Of a stretch of 47,119 nucleotides of DNA, positions 18,042 to 27,866 are shown piece after piece. Position numbers and translations under genes: made by a program. The notes under the pieces were generated by a model that did not search any database, was not told where the DNA came from, and was given only the letters and a program-made list of their open reading frames with translations. The DNA is from Chitinophagales bacterium (lineage in GTDB: Bacteria > Bacteroidota > Bacteroidia > Chitinophagales > UBA8649), in assembly GCA_020635995.1 (NCBI GenBank), contig JACJYS010000010.1, positions 1 to 47,119 of the forward strand. The letters run 5' to 3'. Each line of letters begins with the position of its first letter. Position 1 is the stretch's first letter.

Positions 18042-18835
18042 AATCAATAAAGCTATATTGGTGGCAACCAAAGCAATACAAAAAATTTAATTTAAGAGGA
18101 TTTCTTAGTGGTGAAATGAAACGGTATAAAAATGTACCATCTAATTTTGGTGATGAATTATCTGCATATATAGTATCCAAAGCATTAGAAAGACAAGTAA
18201 TTAAAGCCGATAAAAATGAATCTGGCAAGTTATTATCCATAGGCTCTATACTTCATCATGCTAAAAATAATGATGTGATATGGGGAAGTGGTATTAATGG
18301 AAAATATATAAACAGAAAAATAAAAGCCCACCCATTAACCATTTTGAGTGTTAGAGGACCTTTAACAAGAGATATTTTACTTAAAAACAGTTTTAAAGTA
18401 CCTGAAATATATGGAGACCCGGGCATTCTAGTTTCAAAATATTACACTCCTAAAGATGCTCAAAAAAAAGAATATGTTTTTGTGCCTCATTTTTCTGAAA
18501 TTGAACAGGCAAAAAAAATAGTCCCTATTGAAAATATTGTACTACCCACCAATGATTTGTTTAGTGTTATAGATAATATTTTCAATGCAGAATTAGTAAT
18601 TTCATCTTCTTTACATGGTATAATAGTAGCAGAATCTTATGGAATTCCTGCTATACTATTCAAATTTACAGATAATGAACCCATGTTTAAATATGAAGAC
18701 TATTACAAAGGAACAAATAGATTAAATTATAAATTTGCTACCACCTTAGAACAAGCTTTTAATATAAAAGAAATTGTAAAACCTATCTACAACAGTGAAC
18801 TTCTTATTCAAATTTTAAAAGAATATTATGCTTAA
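18038..18835 (+). CDS. Polysaccharide pyruvyl transferase family protein
   Basis: A 265-residue protein of the CsaB/WcaK group that adds ketal pyruvate to glycans. Visible family motifs are NFGDELSAYIVSKAL at the N-terminus, ILSVRGPLTRDIL, the GDPGIL turn and the C-terminal VISSSLHGIIVAESYGIPAI containing the conserved SxHG. It overlaps its neighbours by 4 and 8 bases, so it is translationally coupled within the glycan operon. Confidence 0.85.
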   Translation: MKSIKLYWWQPKQYKKFNLRGFLSGEMKRYKNVPSNFGDELSAYIVSKALERQVIKADKNESGKLLSIGSILHHAKNNDVIWGSGINGKYINRKIKAHPLTILSVRGPLTRDILLKNSFKVPEIYGDPGILVSKYYTPKDAQKKEYVFVPHFSEIEQAKKIVPIENIVLPTNDLFSVIDNIFNAELVISSSLHGIIVAESYGIPAILFKFTDNEPMFKYEDYYKGTNRLNYKFATTLEQAFNIKEIVKPIYNSELLIQILKEYYA

Positions 18836-19430
18836 ATTTATTCTACAAAATATTTTTAATTTTATAGTGCCCCCTCCATATTCTATCAGAAATAGAAGAA
18901 ATATTACCTCAGATTCAACTAGTTTCCACAATGGAAATTTAGTAATAAGAGGACGTGGAAAAGTAGAAATTGGCAAATATTGTGCACTTGGAAAAAACAT
19001 ATCTATTATTACAGAAAATCATGATACTAATTTTGCTTCAATTCAAGGTTTTTTTTACAAAAAGTACTATAACAACATTCATCCCGGAGATTTAATAAAA
19101 CAAAACAAAAACAAGATTAAAGGAGATACTTTGATAGGCAATGATGTTTGGATTGGAGATAGTGTAATAATTTTAAGTGGTGCAAAAATAGGCGATGGCT
19201 GTTGTATTGCAGCGGGAAGTGTTGTTACTAAAGATATTCCATCATATAGCATTGTTGCCGGAGTACCGGCAAAAATTATTAAATATAGATTTAAAAATGA
19301 AATAATAGAAGAACTACTAAATATGAAATGGTGGAATTGGGATAATTCTAAAATAACAAAAAATAAAGATTTTTTTTATACAGACTTAAATCAAGTAAAC
19401 ATTGATGAACTCAGAAACTTAATTCAATAA
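18828..19430 (+). CDS. Hexapeptide-repeat acyltransferase (CatB/XAT-like)
   Basis: A 200-residue left-handed beta-helix acetyltransferase. Hexapeptide turns are clear in IGNDVWIGDSVIILSGAKIGDG and in the IAAGSVVTKDIPSYSIVAGVPAKII signature. NHDTNF may supply the catalytic His. It probably O-acetylates a sugar of the glycan made by this locus. It overlaps the preceding pyruvyl transferase by 8 bases and is 2 bases from the next glycosyltransferase. Confidence 0.85.
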   Translation: MLKFILQNIFNFIVPPPYSIRNRRNITSDSTSFHNGNLVIRGRGKVEIGKYCALGKNISIITENHDTNFASIQGFFYKKYYNNIHPGDLIKQNKNKIKGDTLIGNDVWIGDSVIILSGAKIGDGCCIAAGSVVTKDIPSYSIVAGVPAKIIKYRFKNEIIEELLNMKWWNWDNSKITKNKDFFYTDLNQVNIDELRNLIQ

Positions 19431-19432
19431 AT

Positions 19433-20515
19433 ATGAAAATATTGATAGTTGCTAATGAAACTGAACGAAATACTTTTATAACTAATTTAGTTTCTTCTAT
19501 TCAAAATTTAGCCGATGTTTACACCGGAATTTCGCACTTTTGGAGTGATGAAAACTCATTTGATATTATCCACATTCATTGGCCGGAACACCTTTCTTAT
19601 AAAGTGAATAGAAAATCGTTTCCACCTTATTTGGGTAGATTAAAAAAAATAAAAACAAGACTTGATTTTTTAAAAAAACAAGGAAGCAAAATTGTTTATA
19701 CTAGACATAATGTTCAATCAAATGAAAATGAAAAAGGATTTAAACAGCTATATGATTTAATAAATACAAATGCTAGCGGTATTATACACATGGCAAAATA
19801 CTCGTTAGATGAATATAAAATACATTATCCGAAAAAAAATGTAGAACATACTATAATACCCCATGGGTGGTACAATAATATCCCTAATATTATTGATAAA
19901 AAATCGGCTAGAAATTTTTTGAATATAGATAAAAATACTTTTGTAATATTAGCTTTTGGAGCTATAAGAAATATAAAAGAAGAAAATTTTATTATAAAAG
20001 CTTTTAAACAACTAAACCACAAGGATAAACTATTAATAATACCAAGAGGATATTATAATAATGAAATACTTCTTTATAGATTTTTAGACTTTATTAAATT
20101 CCCTTTATATAAATATATTACTAAAAAAAAGTCTAAGCGTCTTTCTACTAACAAAATACAATGGAATCAAGAATTTACAGCAATAGATAAAATACAATAC
20201 TACTTTAATGCAGCAGATATTATACTTATTCCAAGGTTAAACATACTAAATTCAGGCAATGTTCCTATGGCATTTTATTTCAAAAAACCAGTAATTGGTC
20301 CCAATAAAGGCAATGTAGGATATATTCTTAATGAAACAAACAATCTTGTTTTTAATACTGATGATATTACAACTCTTACAACAAAATTTGAAGACGGTAT
20401 AACCTATAGCAAAAGTAGTAAAGGACAAGAAAATTATGAATATGCTAAAACCAACTGGAACTGGGAAACTATTGGAAAAAACCATTTAGAATTTTACAAC
20501 AAATTACTTTTGTAA
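19433..20515 (+). CDS. Glycosyltransferase, GT-B fold
   Basis: A 360-residue protein beginning MKILIVANETERN, with FDIIHIHWPEHLSYK and VYTRHNVQSNEN in the acceptor domain and VILAFGAIRNIKEENF plus ILIPRLNILNSGNVPMAFYF in the donor domain. The pattern fits GT4-like enzymes with a short acidic signature. It is the last gene of the 17.2 kb operon. Its 3' end overlaps the convergent flippase gene by 12 bases. Confidence 0.75.
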   Translation: MKILIVANETERNTFITNLVSSIQNLADVYTGISHFWSDENSFDIIHIHWPEHLSYKVNRKSFPPYLGRLKKIKTRLDFLKKQGSKIVYTRHNVQSNENEKGFKQLYDLINTNASGIIHMAKYSLDEYKIHYPKKNVEHTIIPHGWYNNIPNIIDKKSARNFLNIDKNTFVILAFGAIRNIKEENFIIKAFKQLNHKDKLLIIPRGYYNNEILLYRFLDFIKFPLYKYITKKKSKRLSTNKIQWNQEFTAIDKIQYYFNAADIILIPRLNILNSGNVPMAFYFKKPVIGPNKGNVGYILNETNNLVFNTDDITTLTTKFEDGITYSKSSKGQENYEYAKTNWNWETIGKNHLEFYNKLLL

Positions 20516-21976
20516 AAATTTACTAATAAAGGCTTTGTGTATTCCTAACAACAACATAAGAACTATAGAAAAGAATACAATTACACTTCCATTTACTACA
20601 ATACTTAAATATGGATTATCTATATCAGGCAATTTATAAAAAACAAAATAACTCAATAAAGTAAACATAAAAATGACTACCGTGCCCTTTGAAAAAGGAA
20701 TCAGCTTACTCTTAAATGCCACTAAAAGAAATGATATAAAATTAGTAATAAAAACAGAAATCAATGACGCTAAAGCAGCACCATTAATACCATATTTAGG
20801 AATGAGAACTAAGTTTAAAACTACTACTAAAAGTGACATAAAAATATTTATAAACAAATTAAAATTATAGTATTCAGACATTTCAATTATCTGTTTATTT
20901 AATCCAAAACCAATATCTGTAATTTTAGCAATACTTATTAATAAAACAACCACCCAACCTGCTTCATAAATACTACCATTAGGCATAATTTTATATATAG
21001 CATCAAGATTAAACCAAATTCCCGAAAATAAAACATACGCTATAAACAATTGAAATAGACTTGATTCTTTATAAATAACTTGAAGCCCTTTAAAATCATT
21101 AGATTTTAATTTATTACTTATTATTGGAGATGCTACTTGAACCAGCATACGCTGCGGTATTTCTATAATGGTAGCAATAAAAAAAGCAATGGTATAAATG
21201 GCGGCATCAGCAGTCCCCTTCATTGAGCTAATCATAATAGTATCAATACTTTGAATGATAATACTTGACGTAATAGTTAGATATAAAAAAGAATTGTACT
21301 TATATGTATCTTTAAATACAGATTTTAGTTTTAGTCTATCGGGAATTTCAATTCTAACCTTCAAAAAGTATAGTACATAAACAGAAATCAGTATAAATGG
21401 TAGTACATAAAATGCAGTCATATATAAGATTGTGAAATTATAAAATTTCATTAGACCATAACCATATCCTATCAATATGGCTACAGAAAGCAATCTATTT
21501 ACTACACTATTAAAAAAGTTAGGAAACACAATCCGTTTACTTACACCTGCTACTACAAAAAAAAATTGCGAAAAAACGATAACAATAGCTAAGAATAAAG
21601 GGAAATAAATAAATGAACTTAATTCTTCTGAATTTTGAATAAAGAAACTTAAAATTACATCTTTTAGTAGTACATAAACTAAAGAAAAAAGTAAACATGA
21701 AATACTTAAAAAGACAAGATTTGCACCTAAAAATTCTTTATAATTATATTTACTAATGGAAAAATCTGTAGAAGAAAATTTTCTTACAGAAAAAATAACA
21801 CCCAAAATCATAAATGAATATAATAATATTGAAGATCTTTGAATAGTACTTAAAGTACCTATTTCTTCCGGTGTTAAAAATTTTGGAGTAATAAATAATG
21901 TGGTTACAGCCCCAATACCCACTCCCACAAAACCAACCACACTAGCCTTTATACTCTGCCGAGCAATAATTCCCAT
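20504..21976 (-). CDS. Polysaccharide flippase (Wzx/MATE-like oligosaccharide exporter)
   Basis: A 490-residue protein with about 14 hydrophobic helices and few long loops. It starts with IKASVVGFVGVGIGAVTTLFITPKFL, the usual N-terminus of polysaccharide biosynthesis proteins, and has the C-terminal GINGAALASLISVFITNF motif. It would flip lipid-linked oligosaccharide across the inner membrane. It lies 3 bases downstream of a GT2 gene. Confidence 0.85.
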   Translation of the reverse strand: MGIIARQSIKASVVGFVGVGIGAVTTLFITPKFLTPEEIGTLSTIQRSSILLYSFMILGVIFSVRKFSSTDFSISKYNYKEFLGANLVFLSISCLLFSLVYVLLKDVILSFFIQNSEELSSFIYFPLFLAIVIVFSQFFFVVAGVSKRIVFPNFFNSVVNRLLSVAILIGYGYGLMKFYNFTILYMTAFYVLPFILISVYVLYFLKVRIEIPDRLKLKSVFKDTYKYNSFLYLTITSSIIIQSIDTIMISSMKGTADAAIYTIAFFIATIIEIPQRMLVQVASPIISNKLKSNDFKGLQVIYKESSLFQLFIAYVLFSGIWFNLDAIYKIMPNGSIYEAGWVVVLLISIAKITDIGFGLNKQIIEMSEYYNFNLFINIFMSLLVVVLNLVLIPKYGINGAALASLISVFITNFISFLLVAFKSKLIPFSKGTVVIFMFTLLSYFVFYKLPDIDNPYLSIVVNGSVIVFFSIVLMLLLGIHKAFISKFLQK

Positions 21977-21979
21977 TGC

Positions 21980-22933
21980 TTATATCTCCTTCTCTATTAA
22001 ATAATCATTTCTATCTGGGGAAGTTCTGGCTACTAATTCGCCTAAAAAGCCCGCTAAAAATAGCTGTACGCCCATTACCATTGCCACTAATGCCAAGTAA
22101 AAAATAACATTATCTGTTACCAAGGGTGGTTTTATTCCTATTTTCCAAAATACAAATAATGCTTTTTGAACTAATACCCACAAGGTAAATATAAAGCCTA
22201 TTAAAAACATTAAGCCTCCTAAATATCCAAATACGTGCATAGGACGTTTGCCAAAACGCGTCATAAACATTACCGACATTAAATCTAAAGGACCGTTTAT
22301 AAAACGCTCTAAGCCAAATTTTGTAGTGCCATACTTGCGTGCTTGATGCTTAACCACCTTCTCTCCTATTTTATCAAAACCCGCCTGCTTTGCTAATACC
22401 GGGATATAACGGTGCATATCGCCATACACTTCTACACTTTTAACTACTTCATTTTTGTACGCTTTTAATCCACAGTTCATATCGTGTAGCTTAATACCGC
22501 TCATGGCACGCGTAACACCATTATAGACTTTTGTAGGTACTGTTTTAGTTATGGGGTCATATCGTTTTTGTTTCCAACCGCTTACCAAATCATAATTATC
22601 CTTAGTAATCATTTTATACAAAGCCGGTATTTCATCCGGACTGTCTTGTAAATCGGCATCCATAGTAATAACTACATCTCCTTGTGCCTTTTCAAATCCT
22701 TTTTGCAGAGCAGCCGCTTTGCCATAGTTTCTTTGAAATTTAATGGCTTTTATGTGTTTATTTTTAGAAGCTAATTTTGAAATTTCTTCCCATGTATCGT
22801 CTTTACTGCCGTCATCTATATATATAACTTCATAGCTAAAGTCATTTTCTTGCATTACCTTTTCTATCCACTTTTGTAAGTGCGGTATGCTTTCTTCTTC
22901 ATTATATGACGGTATTACTATTGATAGTTGCAT
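21980..22933 (-). CDS. GT2 glycosyltransferase, DPM1/GtrB-like, two C-terminal helices
   Basis: A 317-residue protein: LSIVIPSYNEEESIPHL, YIDDGSKDDTW, FQRNYGKAAALQKGFE and VITMDADLQDSP (the DAD metal site) are characteristic of polyprenyl-phosphate glycosyltransferases. GLKAYKNEVV and HQARKYGTTKFG follow, then two membrane helices near 230-305. It probably transfers a sugar to undecaprenyl phosphate for surface modification. It is the head gene of the flippase pair and sits 8 bases from DUF4199 upstream. Confidence 0.9.
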   Translation of the reverse strand: MQLSIVIPSYNEEESIPHLQKWIEKVMQENDFSYEVIYIDDGSKDDTWEEISKLASKNKHIKAIKFQRNYGKAAALQKGFEKAQGDVVITMDADLQDSPDEIPALYKMITKDNYDLVSGWKQKRYDPITKTVPTKVYNGVTRAMSGIKLHDMNCGLKAYKNEVVKSVEVYGDMHRYIPVLAKQAGFDKIGEKVVKHQARKYGTTKFGLERFINGPLDLMSVMFMTRFGKRPMHVFGYLGGLMFLIGFIFTLWVLVQKALFVFWKIGIKPPLVTDNVIFYLALVAMVMGVQLFLAGFLGELVARTSPDRNDYLIEKEI

Positions 22934-22941
22934 AAGAAATA

Positions 22942-23475
22942 CTATTCTTCAGTATGGTCAAGTATGGTATCTTCTTCTTGTCTTTTTTTAGCTAAAATGG
23001 CTGCTGTGGGCAGTCCTATAAAAACACCACCCAATACCGTTGAAAACATTCCCATAATAAACATCCACATTGGTGTCATCATTTTTTTTGTCCACTGCAT
23101 AGCCATGTCTATTTGTGCATCTTCCATGCCTTGTTCTTCAAATTTTATTTCGTTTTCTAACAATATCTTACTAACCATTTCTTTATCTATAAATGTAACA
23201 TTGATTATACTGAACGCAGATACTACTAATCCGTAAATAATAGCTAATATCATTACAAATCCGAATATTTGACCAAATGAAGCAAAATTTTTCATCATTT
23301 TATCTCTGTATTCCATTGAACCTAAAATAGAAACGGTAATTATAACCAAAAATCCTACCCAACGCAGTTTAGAATCGTAAGGCACATTAACGATGTACAT
23401 TAGTAAATTAAAAATTATCATAACAACGGCTCCTAAAAGTGCCCACTTTGCTGCTAATCTAAACTTATCATTCAT
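22942..23475 (-). CDS. DUF4199 family membrane protein
   Basis: A 177-residue membrane protein with four hydrophobic segments. The MEYRDKMMKNFASFGQIFGFVM motif after the second helix and a late MWMFIMGMFSTVLGGVFIGL helix match the Bacteroidota DUF4199 family. Its function is unknown, and it is often next to a GT2 like the gene here. It overlaps the dihydroorotase homologue by 4 bases. Confidence 0.8.
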   Translation of the reverse strand: MNDKFRLAAKWALLGAVVMIIFNLLMYIVNVPYDSKLRWVGFLVIITVSILGSMEYRDKMMKNFASFGQIFGFVMILAIIYGLVVSAFSIINVTFIDKEMVSKILLENEIKFEEQGMEDAQIDMAMQWTKKMMTPMWMFIMGMFSTVLGGVFIGLPTAAILAKKRQEEDTILDHTEE

Positions 23476-24734
23476 AATATATTGGTTTTGTTTTTATTAA
23501 TTACACCCAAAACAACACTATTAAATTCTTCTCCTATAAAAGGATTATTTTTCCCTTTTGACAATACTTTTTCCTTTGTAAATTTAGTAGTTTTATTTAA
23601 ACTGTATAAAGTAAAGTTTGCTTCGCTACCTTTTTCAACTGTAGGCTTTTCTATATTCAGAATTTTATATCCATTGGTTAATTTAGCTATTAATTCTTCT
23701 TCTGTTAAGTATTTTTCTGTAGCTTTTTGTGCCACTATAAATGAACAGTCTATGGTACTTGCTCCAAATTTTGCATTTTCAAATTCCACTTTTTTCTCAT
23801 CTTCATGCAGTGGATTATGTCCGCTATTAATTACATCTATTGTCCCATCTTTTAAGCCTTGTAATAGAGCTTTTACATCTTCTTTGTTTCTTAAATGTGG
23901 TTTTACTTTAAAATTTGTATCGTAATCTAATAGTTTTTCATCATCAAAATACAAATTGACTACATTTACGCCAGCAGTTACGTTTAATCCATCCTTTTTT
24001 GCTTTTTTAATAAGCTCTACCGATTTTTTAGTAGAAACTTGTACAAAATGCAACCTTGATTGTGTGTATTCTAATAAGTACAAATCTCGGGCAACCATAA
24101 TTTCTTCTGCCAATTTTGGCGAAGCATGCAAACCCAAACGAGTACTTACTATACCTTCATTCATTTGCCCGTGTCCGCTTATGCTTTCATTGTAAGGGAA
24201 ACTAAATACTAATCCGTTAAACTTTTTAACATAAAGCAAAGCTCTTTCCATTAGTCCTGCACTTTGTATAGCTTTATTGCCATCGGTAAAAGCCACCGCA
24301 CCACTTGTGTGCATATCGTAAATTTCGGCTAAATCTACGCCTTTTGTTTCTTGAGAAACTGCTCCCAGTGCATAAGTGTTAGTTAATTTTCCTATGCCTG
24401 CATTTTTTACAAATTCTACTTGAGTTTTATTGTCAATAACGGGAAAAGTATTAGGCATAACGCACACCGCTCCATAGCCGGCACGGGCAGCGGCATTTAA
24501 GCCACTTTCAAAGTCTTCTCTATATTCAAAACCCGGCTCGTAAATATGCGTGTTCATATCTATCCAGCTTGGAGATAAACTACAAGCTTTGGCATCTACT
24601 ACTTTGGCTTTATCGGAATTTATTGACTTTGAAATTTCAGAAACTTTACCATTTTCTATTAAAACATCTACCATTTTGTGGTGGTGTTTGCTTTGTGCAT
24701 CAATTATTGTTACCGATTTTAGAAGTAGTTTCAT
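23472..24734 (-). CDS. Dihydroorotase homologue, metal ligands missing
   Basis: A 420-residue amidohydrolase with the dihydroorotase layout: N-terminal beta domain, IDMNTHIYEPG...YREDFESGLNAAARAG, and VCVMPNTFPVIDNK. The usual HxH metal pair at the first strand is N-T-H, and the usual DHAPH near the end is GHNPL, so the ligands and catalytic Asp expected of an active enzyme are absent. Bacteroidota commonly encode such PyrX-like forms next to a true PyrC elsewhere. A structural role with aspartate carbamoyltransferase, as for pseudomonad pseudo-dihydroorotase, is inference. It overlaps DUF4199 by 4 bases and is 2 bases from the BatA gene. Confidence 0.8.
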   Translation of the reverse strand: MKLLLKSVTIIDAQSKHHHKMVDVLIENGKVSEISKSINSDKAKVVDAKACSLSPSWIDMNTHIYEPGFEYREDFESGLNAAARAGYGAVCVMPNTFPVIDNKTQVEFVKNAGIGKLTNTYALGAVSQETKGVDLAEIYDMHTSGAVAFTDGNKAIQSAGLMERALLYVKKFNGLVFSFPYNESISGHGQMNEGIVSTRLGLHASPKLAEEIMVARDLYLLEYTQSRLHFVQVSTKKSVELIKKAKKDGLNVTAGVNVVNLYFDDEKLLDYDTNFKVKPHLRNKEDVKALLQGLKDGTIDVINSGHNPLHEDEKKVEFENAKFGASTIDCSFIVAQKATEKYLTEEELIAKLTNGYKILNIEKPTVEKGSEANFTLYSLNKTTKFTKEKVLSKGKNNPFIGEEFNSVVLGVINKNKTNIL

Positions 24735-24736
24735 GC

Positions 24737-26749
24737 TTAATTGGGTAAAAATCTTAGTATTAAAATCTCAATTGCTAAAAATAATAACGCTAAAATAATA
24801 CATAACTTCCAATATGACTTTCCATTTTCAAGAAGTTTTACATTTTCGCTTATTTGAGCTAAGTTATTATCCAATATTTTTACGTTATTGCTACCCACAA
24901 AATGTTGTTCTATTTCTTCTTTTGAGTAGTAATTTAAAAGAGATTCTTCTCTATTATAATTCAAAGCTATAAAAGCTTCATAATCGCCTGTATTTGATTT
25001 TACTTCATAAAATCCACTTTTTAATCCTTTTGTTGGAAACTGAAGTTGTAACAATCCGTTGTAAATAGATTTTTGAGGAATTAACTCAATGTCATTATTT
25101 TTAATACTTAAAGTAGCTTCCGCATCTTTAGGCAGTTTATTTAAAGTTACTTTAGTATTGGTTGATAAAGGAAAAGATATAGCATTGCTTTTAACGCCTA
25201 ATACCGCCATTTTATATACTAATGGAGCAAAAATAGCCTGAGAAGTAAAATTAGAATATGCTCTACCCAAAGGAGATGACAAAACATAAACCTTGCCTTT
25301 ACCACTATTTGTTACCGAAAGAAAAGGATTTCTATCAGAAAATGTCATAATAGGCTCTTGATTTATAGTATTAGATAAATTTAGGTACAGTTCTACATTT
25401 GGCAAATCTAACTGCGTAGGTTTTTCCATAAAAATATCATTAAACAAAATATGCTCTGTATTAATGTTACTTACTTTTCTTTTAGTTTTGGTAATATTAA
25501 GTATTTTACCTGCTTGCAGTTTTTGCAAAAGCTGGTTGTAGCTATTAATATCTAAATTTTCGTTAGGCGTAATAAAAAGTTGACCACCTGCTTCTACAAA
25601 AGTTTGTAGTTCATTAATTAAACCCGTAGGAATGGATTTAATATTGCTCAACACCACTAAATGCTGGTTTTCAATCTGATTGTAATCAATATTACTTACT
25701 TTGTCTTCTTTATAATCTACTTGTTCATTGCTACTAAAAACGGCTTTTATATAGGAGTTTTCATTGCCATCATAAATACTATAAACCTTTATTTTTTCTT
25801 CAACAAAAAAAGTAAAATAAAAATCATCATCAAATATTAATGGATAATCATTTAAAGTTATTTCTCCTTTATTCCAACCTTTTTCGTTTATGGTAAAACT
25901 AAGCGTATCTGTGGTTTCGGCATTTGGAGCTATGGTGTAATTGCCTAAAGATTTTTGAATACCATTAATACTCAATTGAAAACTTCCGCTTTTTTCTTCT
26001 TTACTTTGGTTTTTTATGGTAACTAAAAGTTTGTTGCTTTGATCTTTTAAAAATACCGGATTTTCAAACTCTACATTTTGAATACTTAAATTTCTTACCG
26101 TAGTAGGTTCAACTTTTATTAAATTAAAAGAACTCAAAGTATCTGCATCAAATAATCCATTAACTTGTTGAAAATCTGATAGTTGATAAAATATTTTTTC
26201 GTCTTTAAATTTATTAGAAACATTTAGTTGTTTGTTTACAACATCTTCTTTTTGCTGATAAGCGGCAGTTATTTTTATATCTTCTAATAAATCTAAGGCT
26301 TCTGATTTAGAAACAATTCTTTGGTGCTTTGCTTCAAAATCATTGCTTAAAATTTGAAAAGAATTACGCTCGCTATAAGATTCAAAAATCTTTTTTGCGG
26401 TTTCTTTGGCTTCATCAAAAAGTAGTACACCACTACCCTCTGCTCCCATACTAAAAGAGTTATCTAAATAAATGCTAACCAACTTTTTAACCTGCTTGGT
26501 TTGCTTATTATTGGGAATAAAAGGCTGTGCAAATGCCAATACCAAAAATATAATAGCTAAAATTCGGCTAAGCAGTACTAATAAATGCTTAAGTTTATTT
26601 CGGGTGGCTTGTTCATCTTTAATTTCATTAAGAAAATTGGTGTTAGAAAAATAGATTTTCTTATATCTTCTAAAATAAAAAAGATGAATAATAATGGGGA
26701 CAATTATTAGCAATAATGCCCAAAGAAAATTAGGATTTAAAAACCTCAT
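24737..26749 (-). CDS. BatA/VWA-domain membrane protein
   Basis: A 670-residue protein. The N-terminal BatA domain has two helices with FLNPNFLWALLLIIVPIIIH and a following FYFRRYKKIYFSN. A von Willebrand A-like domain has the MIDAS-like DNSFS at D96-S98-S100. A long periplasmic region contains a late GATase-like section (VEAGGQLFITP), and a C-terminal helix anchors the end. Such proteins are associated with the Bat aerotolerance cluster, but their function is poorly defined. It lies in a minus-strand run with the dihydroorotase homologue and DUF3467. Confidence 0.85.
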   Translation of the reverse strand: MRFLNPNFLWALLLIIVPIIIHLFYFRRYKKIYFSNTNFLNEIKDEQATRNKLKHLLVLLSRILAIIFLVLAFAQPFIPNNKQTKQVKKLVSIYLDNSFSMGAEGSGVLLFDEAKETAKKIFESYSERNSFQILSNDFEAKHQRIVSKSEALDLLEDIKITAAYQQKEDVVNKQLNVSNKFKDEKIFYQLSDFQQVNGLFDADTLSSFNLIKVEPTTVRNLSIQNVEFENPVFLKDQSNKLLVTIKNQSKEEKSGSFQLSINGIQKSLGNYTIAPNAETTDTLSFTINEKGWNKGEITLNDYPLIFDDDFYFTFFVEEKIKVYSIYDGNENSYIKAVFSSNEQVDYKEDKVSNIDYNQIENQHLVVLSNIKSIPTGLINELQTFVEAGGQLFITPNENLDINSYNQLLQKLQAGKILNITKTKRKVSNINTEHILFNDIFMEKPTQLDLPNVELYLNLSNTINQEPIMTFSDRNPFLSVTNSGKGKVYVLSSPLGRAYSNFTSQAIFAPLVYKMAVLGVKSNAISFPLSTNTKVTLNKLPKDAEATLSIKNNDIELIPQKSIYNGLLQLQFPTKGLKSGFYEVKSNTGDYEAFIALNYNREESLLNYYSKEEIEQHFVGSNNVKILDNNLAQISENVKLLENGKSYWKLCIILALLFLAIEILILRFLPN

Positions 26750-26757
26750 TTAGTTGT

Positions 26758-27078
26758 TTATGCTTGAGCTGTATTTCCTCCAAAATTCATTGGCATACCC
26801 GGCAATACATCATCATCTGCAATATCTCCGTGCATATCTTCAAATTTCTTTAAGTTATCTCCAAGAGCTTTGTACAAACGCTTAGCATGCTGAGGTGTAA
26901 GAATAATTCTTGATTTAACCTTAGCTTTTTGCACTCCGGGCAATATTCTTACAAAATCTACAATAAACTCAGATTGAGAATGTGAGATTATAGCTAAATT
27001 AGAATACGTGCCATCAGCTATTTCTTCTGTCAGTTCAATATTTATTTGGTTTCCTTGTTTTTGTTTTTCTTCACTCAT
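26758..27078 (-). CDS. DUF3467 family protein
   Basis: A 106-residue protein, with the start set at ATG 27078 (MSEEKQKQGNQINIELTEE). A longer frame exists to 27111, but its first codons contain the -7 promoter element. The conserved IADGTYSNLAIISHSQSEFIVDF and LTPQHAKRLYKALGDN segments are the DUF3467 signature, widespread in Bacteroidota. Its function is unknown. It lies 8 bases upstream of the BatA-like gene. Confidence 0.85.
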   Translation of the reverse strand: MSEEKQKQGNQINIELTEEIADGTYSNLAIISHSQSEFIVDFVRILPGVQKAKVKSRIILTPQHAKRLYKALGDNLKKFEDMHGDIADDDVLPGMPMNFGGNTAQA

Positions 27079-27097
27079 AGTTTTTATTATTGCCAAA

Positions 27098-27105
27098 CAA
27101 AGATA
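27098..27105 (-). promoter_or_regulatory. -7 promoter motif for DUF3467
   Basis: TATCTTTG on the minus strand, an exact TAnnTTTG, 19 bases upstream of the ATG at 27078. It decides the start codon, because the alternative start at 27111 would lie upstream of it. Confidence 0.6.
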
Positions 27106-27668
27106 AAACAAATTAGAACTCTTATCTTAGATACATCAGAGAATTTTCAATTACATGGCTTTAACAAAAAATAAAATCCTTTCTGAATTACATTTTGCAC
27201 TAAAAAGTAGTAATACAAATCTAAAAGAACACCTTGCAATTTTATTGACCTAAAACTGTAATGCCAATACCGAATTAACTAAACTATAAAAAGGCGAAAG
27301 ACCTTTTTTGAAGCAATTAATAGATAGTTTAAATATAGAAATTCTTATTATTAATTTAAATATTACTAAGACTACCCGTAAAGATACCTATGAAGTATTT
27401 TACATTAACTTTTCTTTAGTAGAAAAGTTACAAAACCAGCCTGACGGCAGTCAGGGAATCGCACTAAGTTTTCAGTGCCCCATTATAACCTTACAGTTTC
27501 GGAACATCAATTTAATAATTGTTTCCGTAAAAGGAATTTGGGATTCCATATAAATTTTTCCGTTTCACTACAAAATTTTATGGAATGACGCCCTTGATAT
27601 GATGATTTTTTACGGAGTTTTCGGTTAATGGATGCCCCGCTTGCAAACTTAAGGTGCACTTTTTATCT

Positions 27669-27855
27669 GACCTTAATCAAAAATACGTTAAGAAATGGTA
27701 TAAAACAGACATCCAAAATGAATGAAATTATAAAACAATAAACAGACAAATTAGTATGCTCATAAAAGTGAAAATACTTTAGTAAAACTGAAATTGAGCA
27801 TACATTAATTTGTCCTCGTCTGTTTTATGGCATTTTAGTATTTTTGATTACAGTC
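27669..27855. repeat. Large imperfect inverted repeat (MITE-like)
   Basis: The left arm 27669-27710 and right arm 27818-27855 pair imperfectly: both contain AATCAAAAATAC and ATAAAACAGAC in inverted orientation. A nested inner pair is AAATTAGTATGCTC (27748-27761) and GAGCATACATTAATTT (27796-27811). It carries no gene. It could fold as a cruciform or long RNA hairpin, and non-autonomous element remains are plausible. Confidence 0.55.
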
Positions 27856-27866
27856 TTGATTTTTTG

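Noticed and set aside
27308..27553. An 81-codon plus-strand frame in the long gap
   Set aside because: No recognisable motif, TTG start, and it runs through a palindromic hairpin. It is noted only as a possible remnant.
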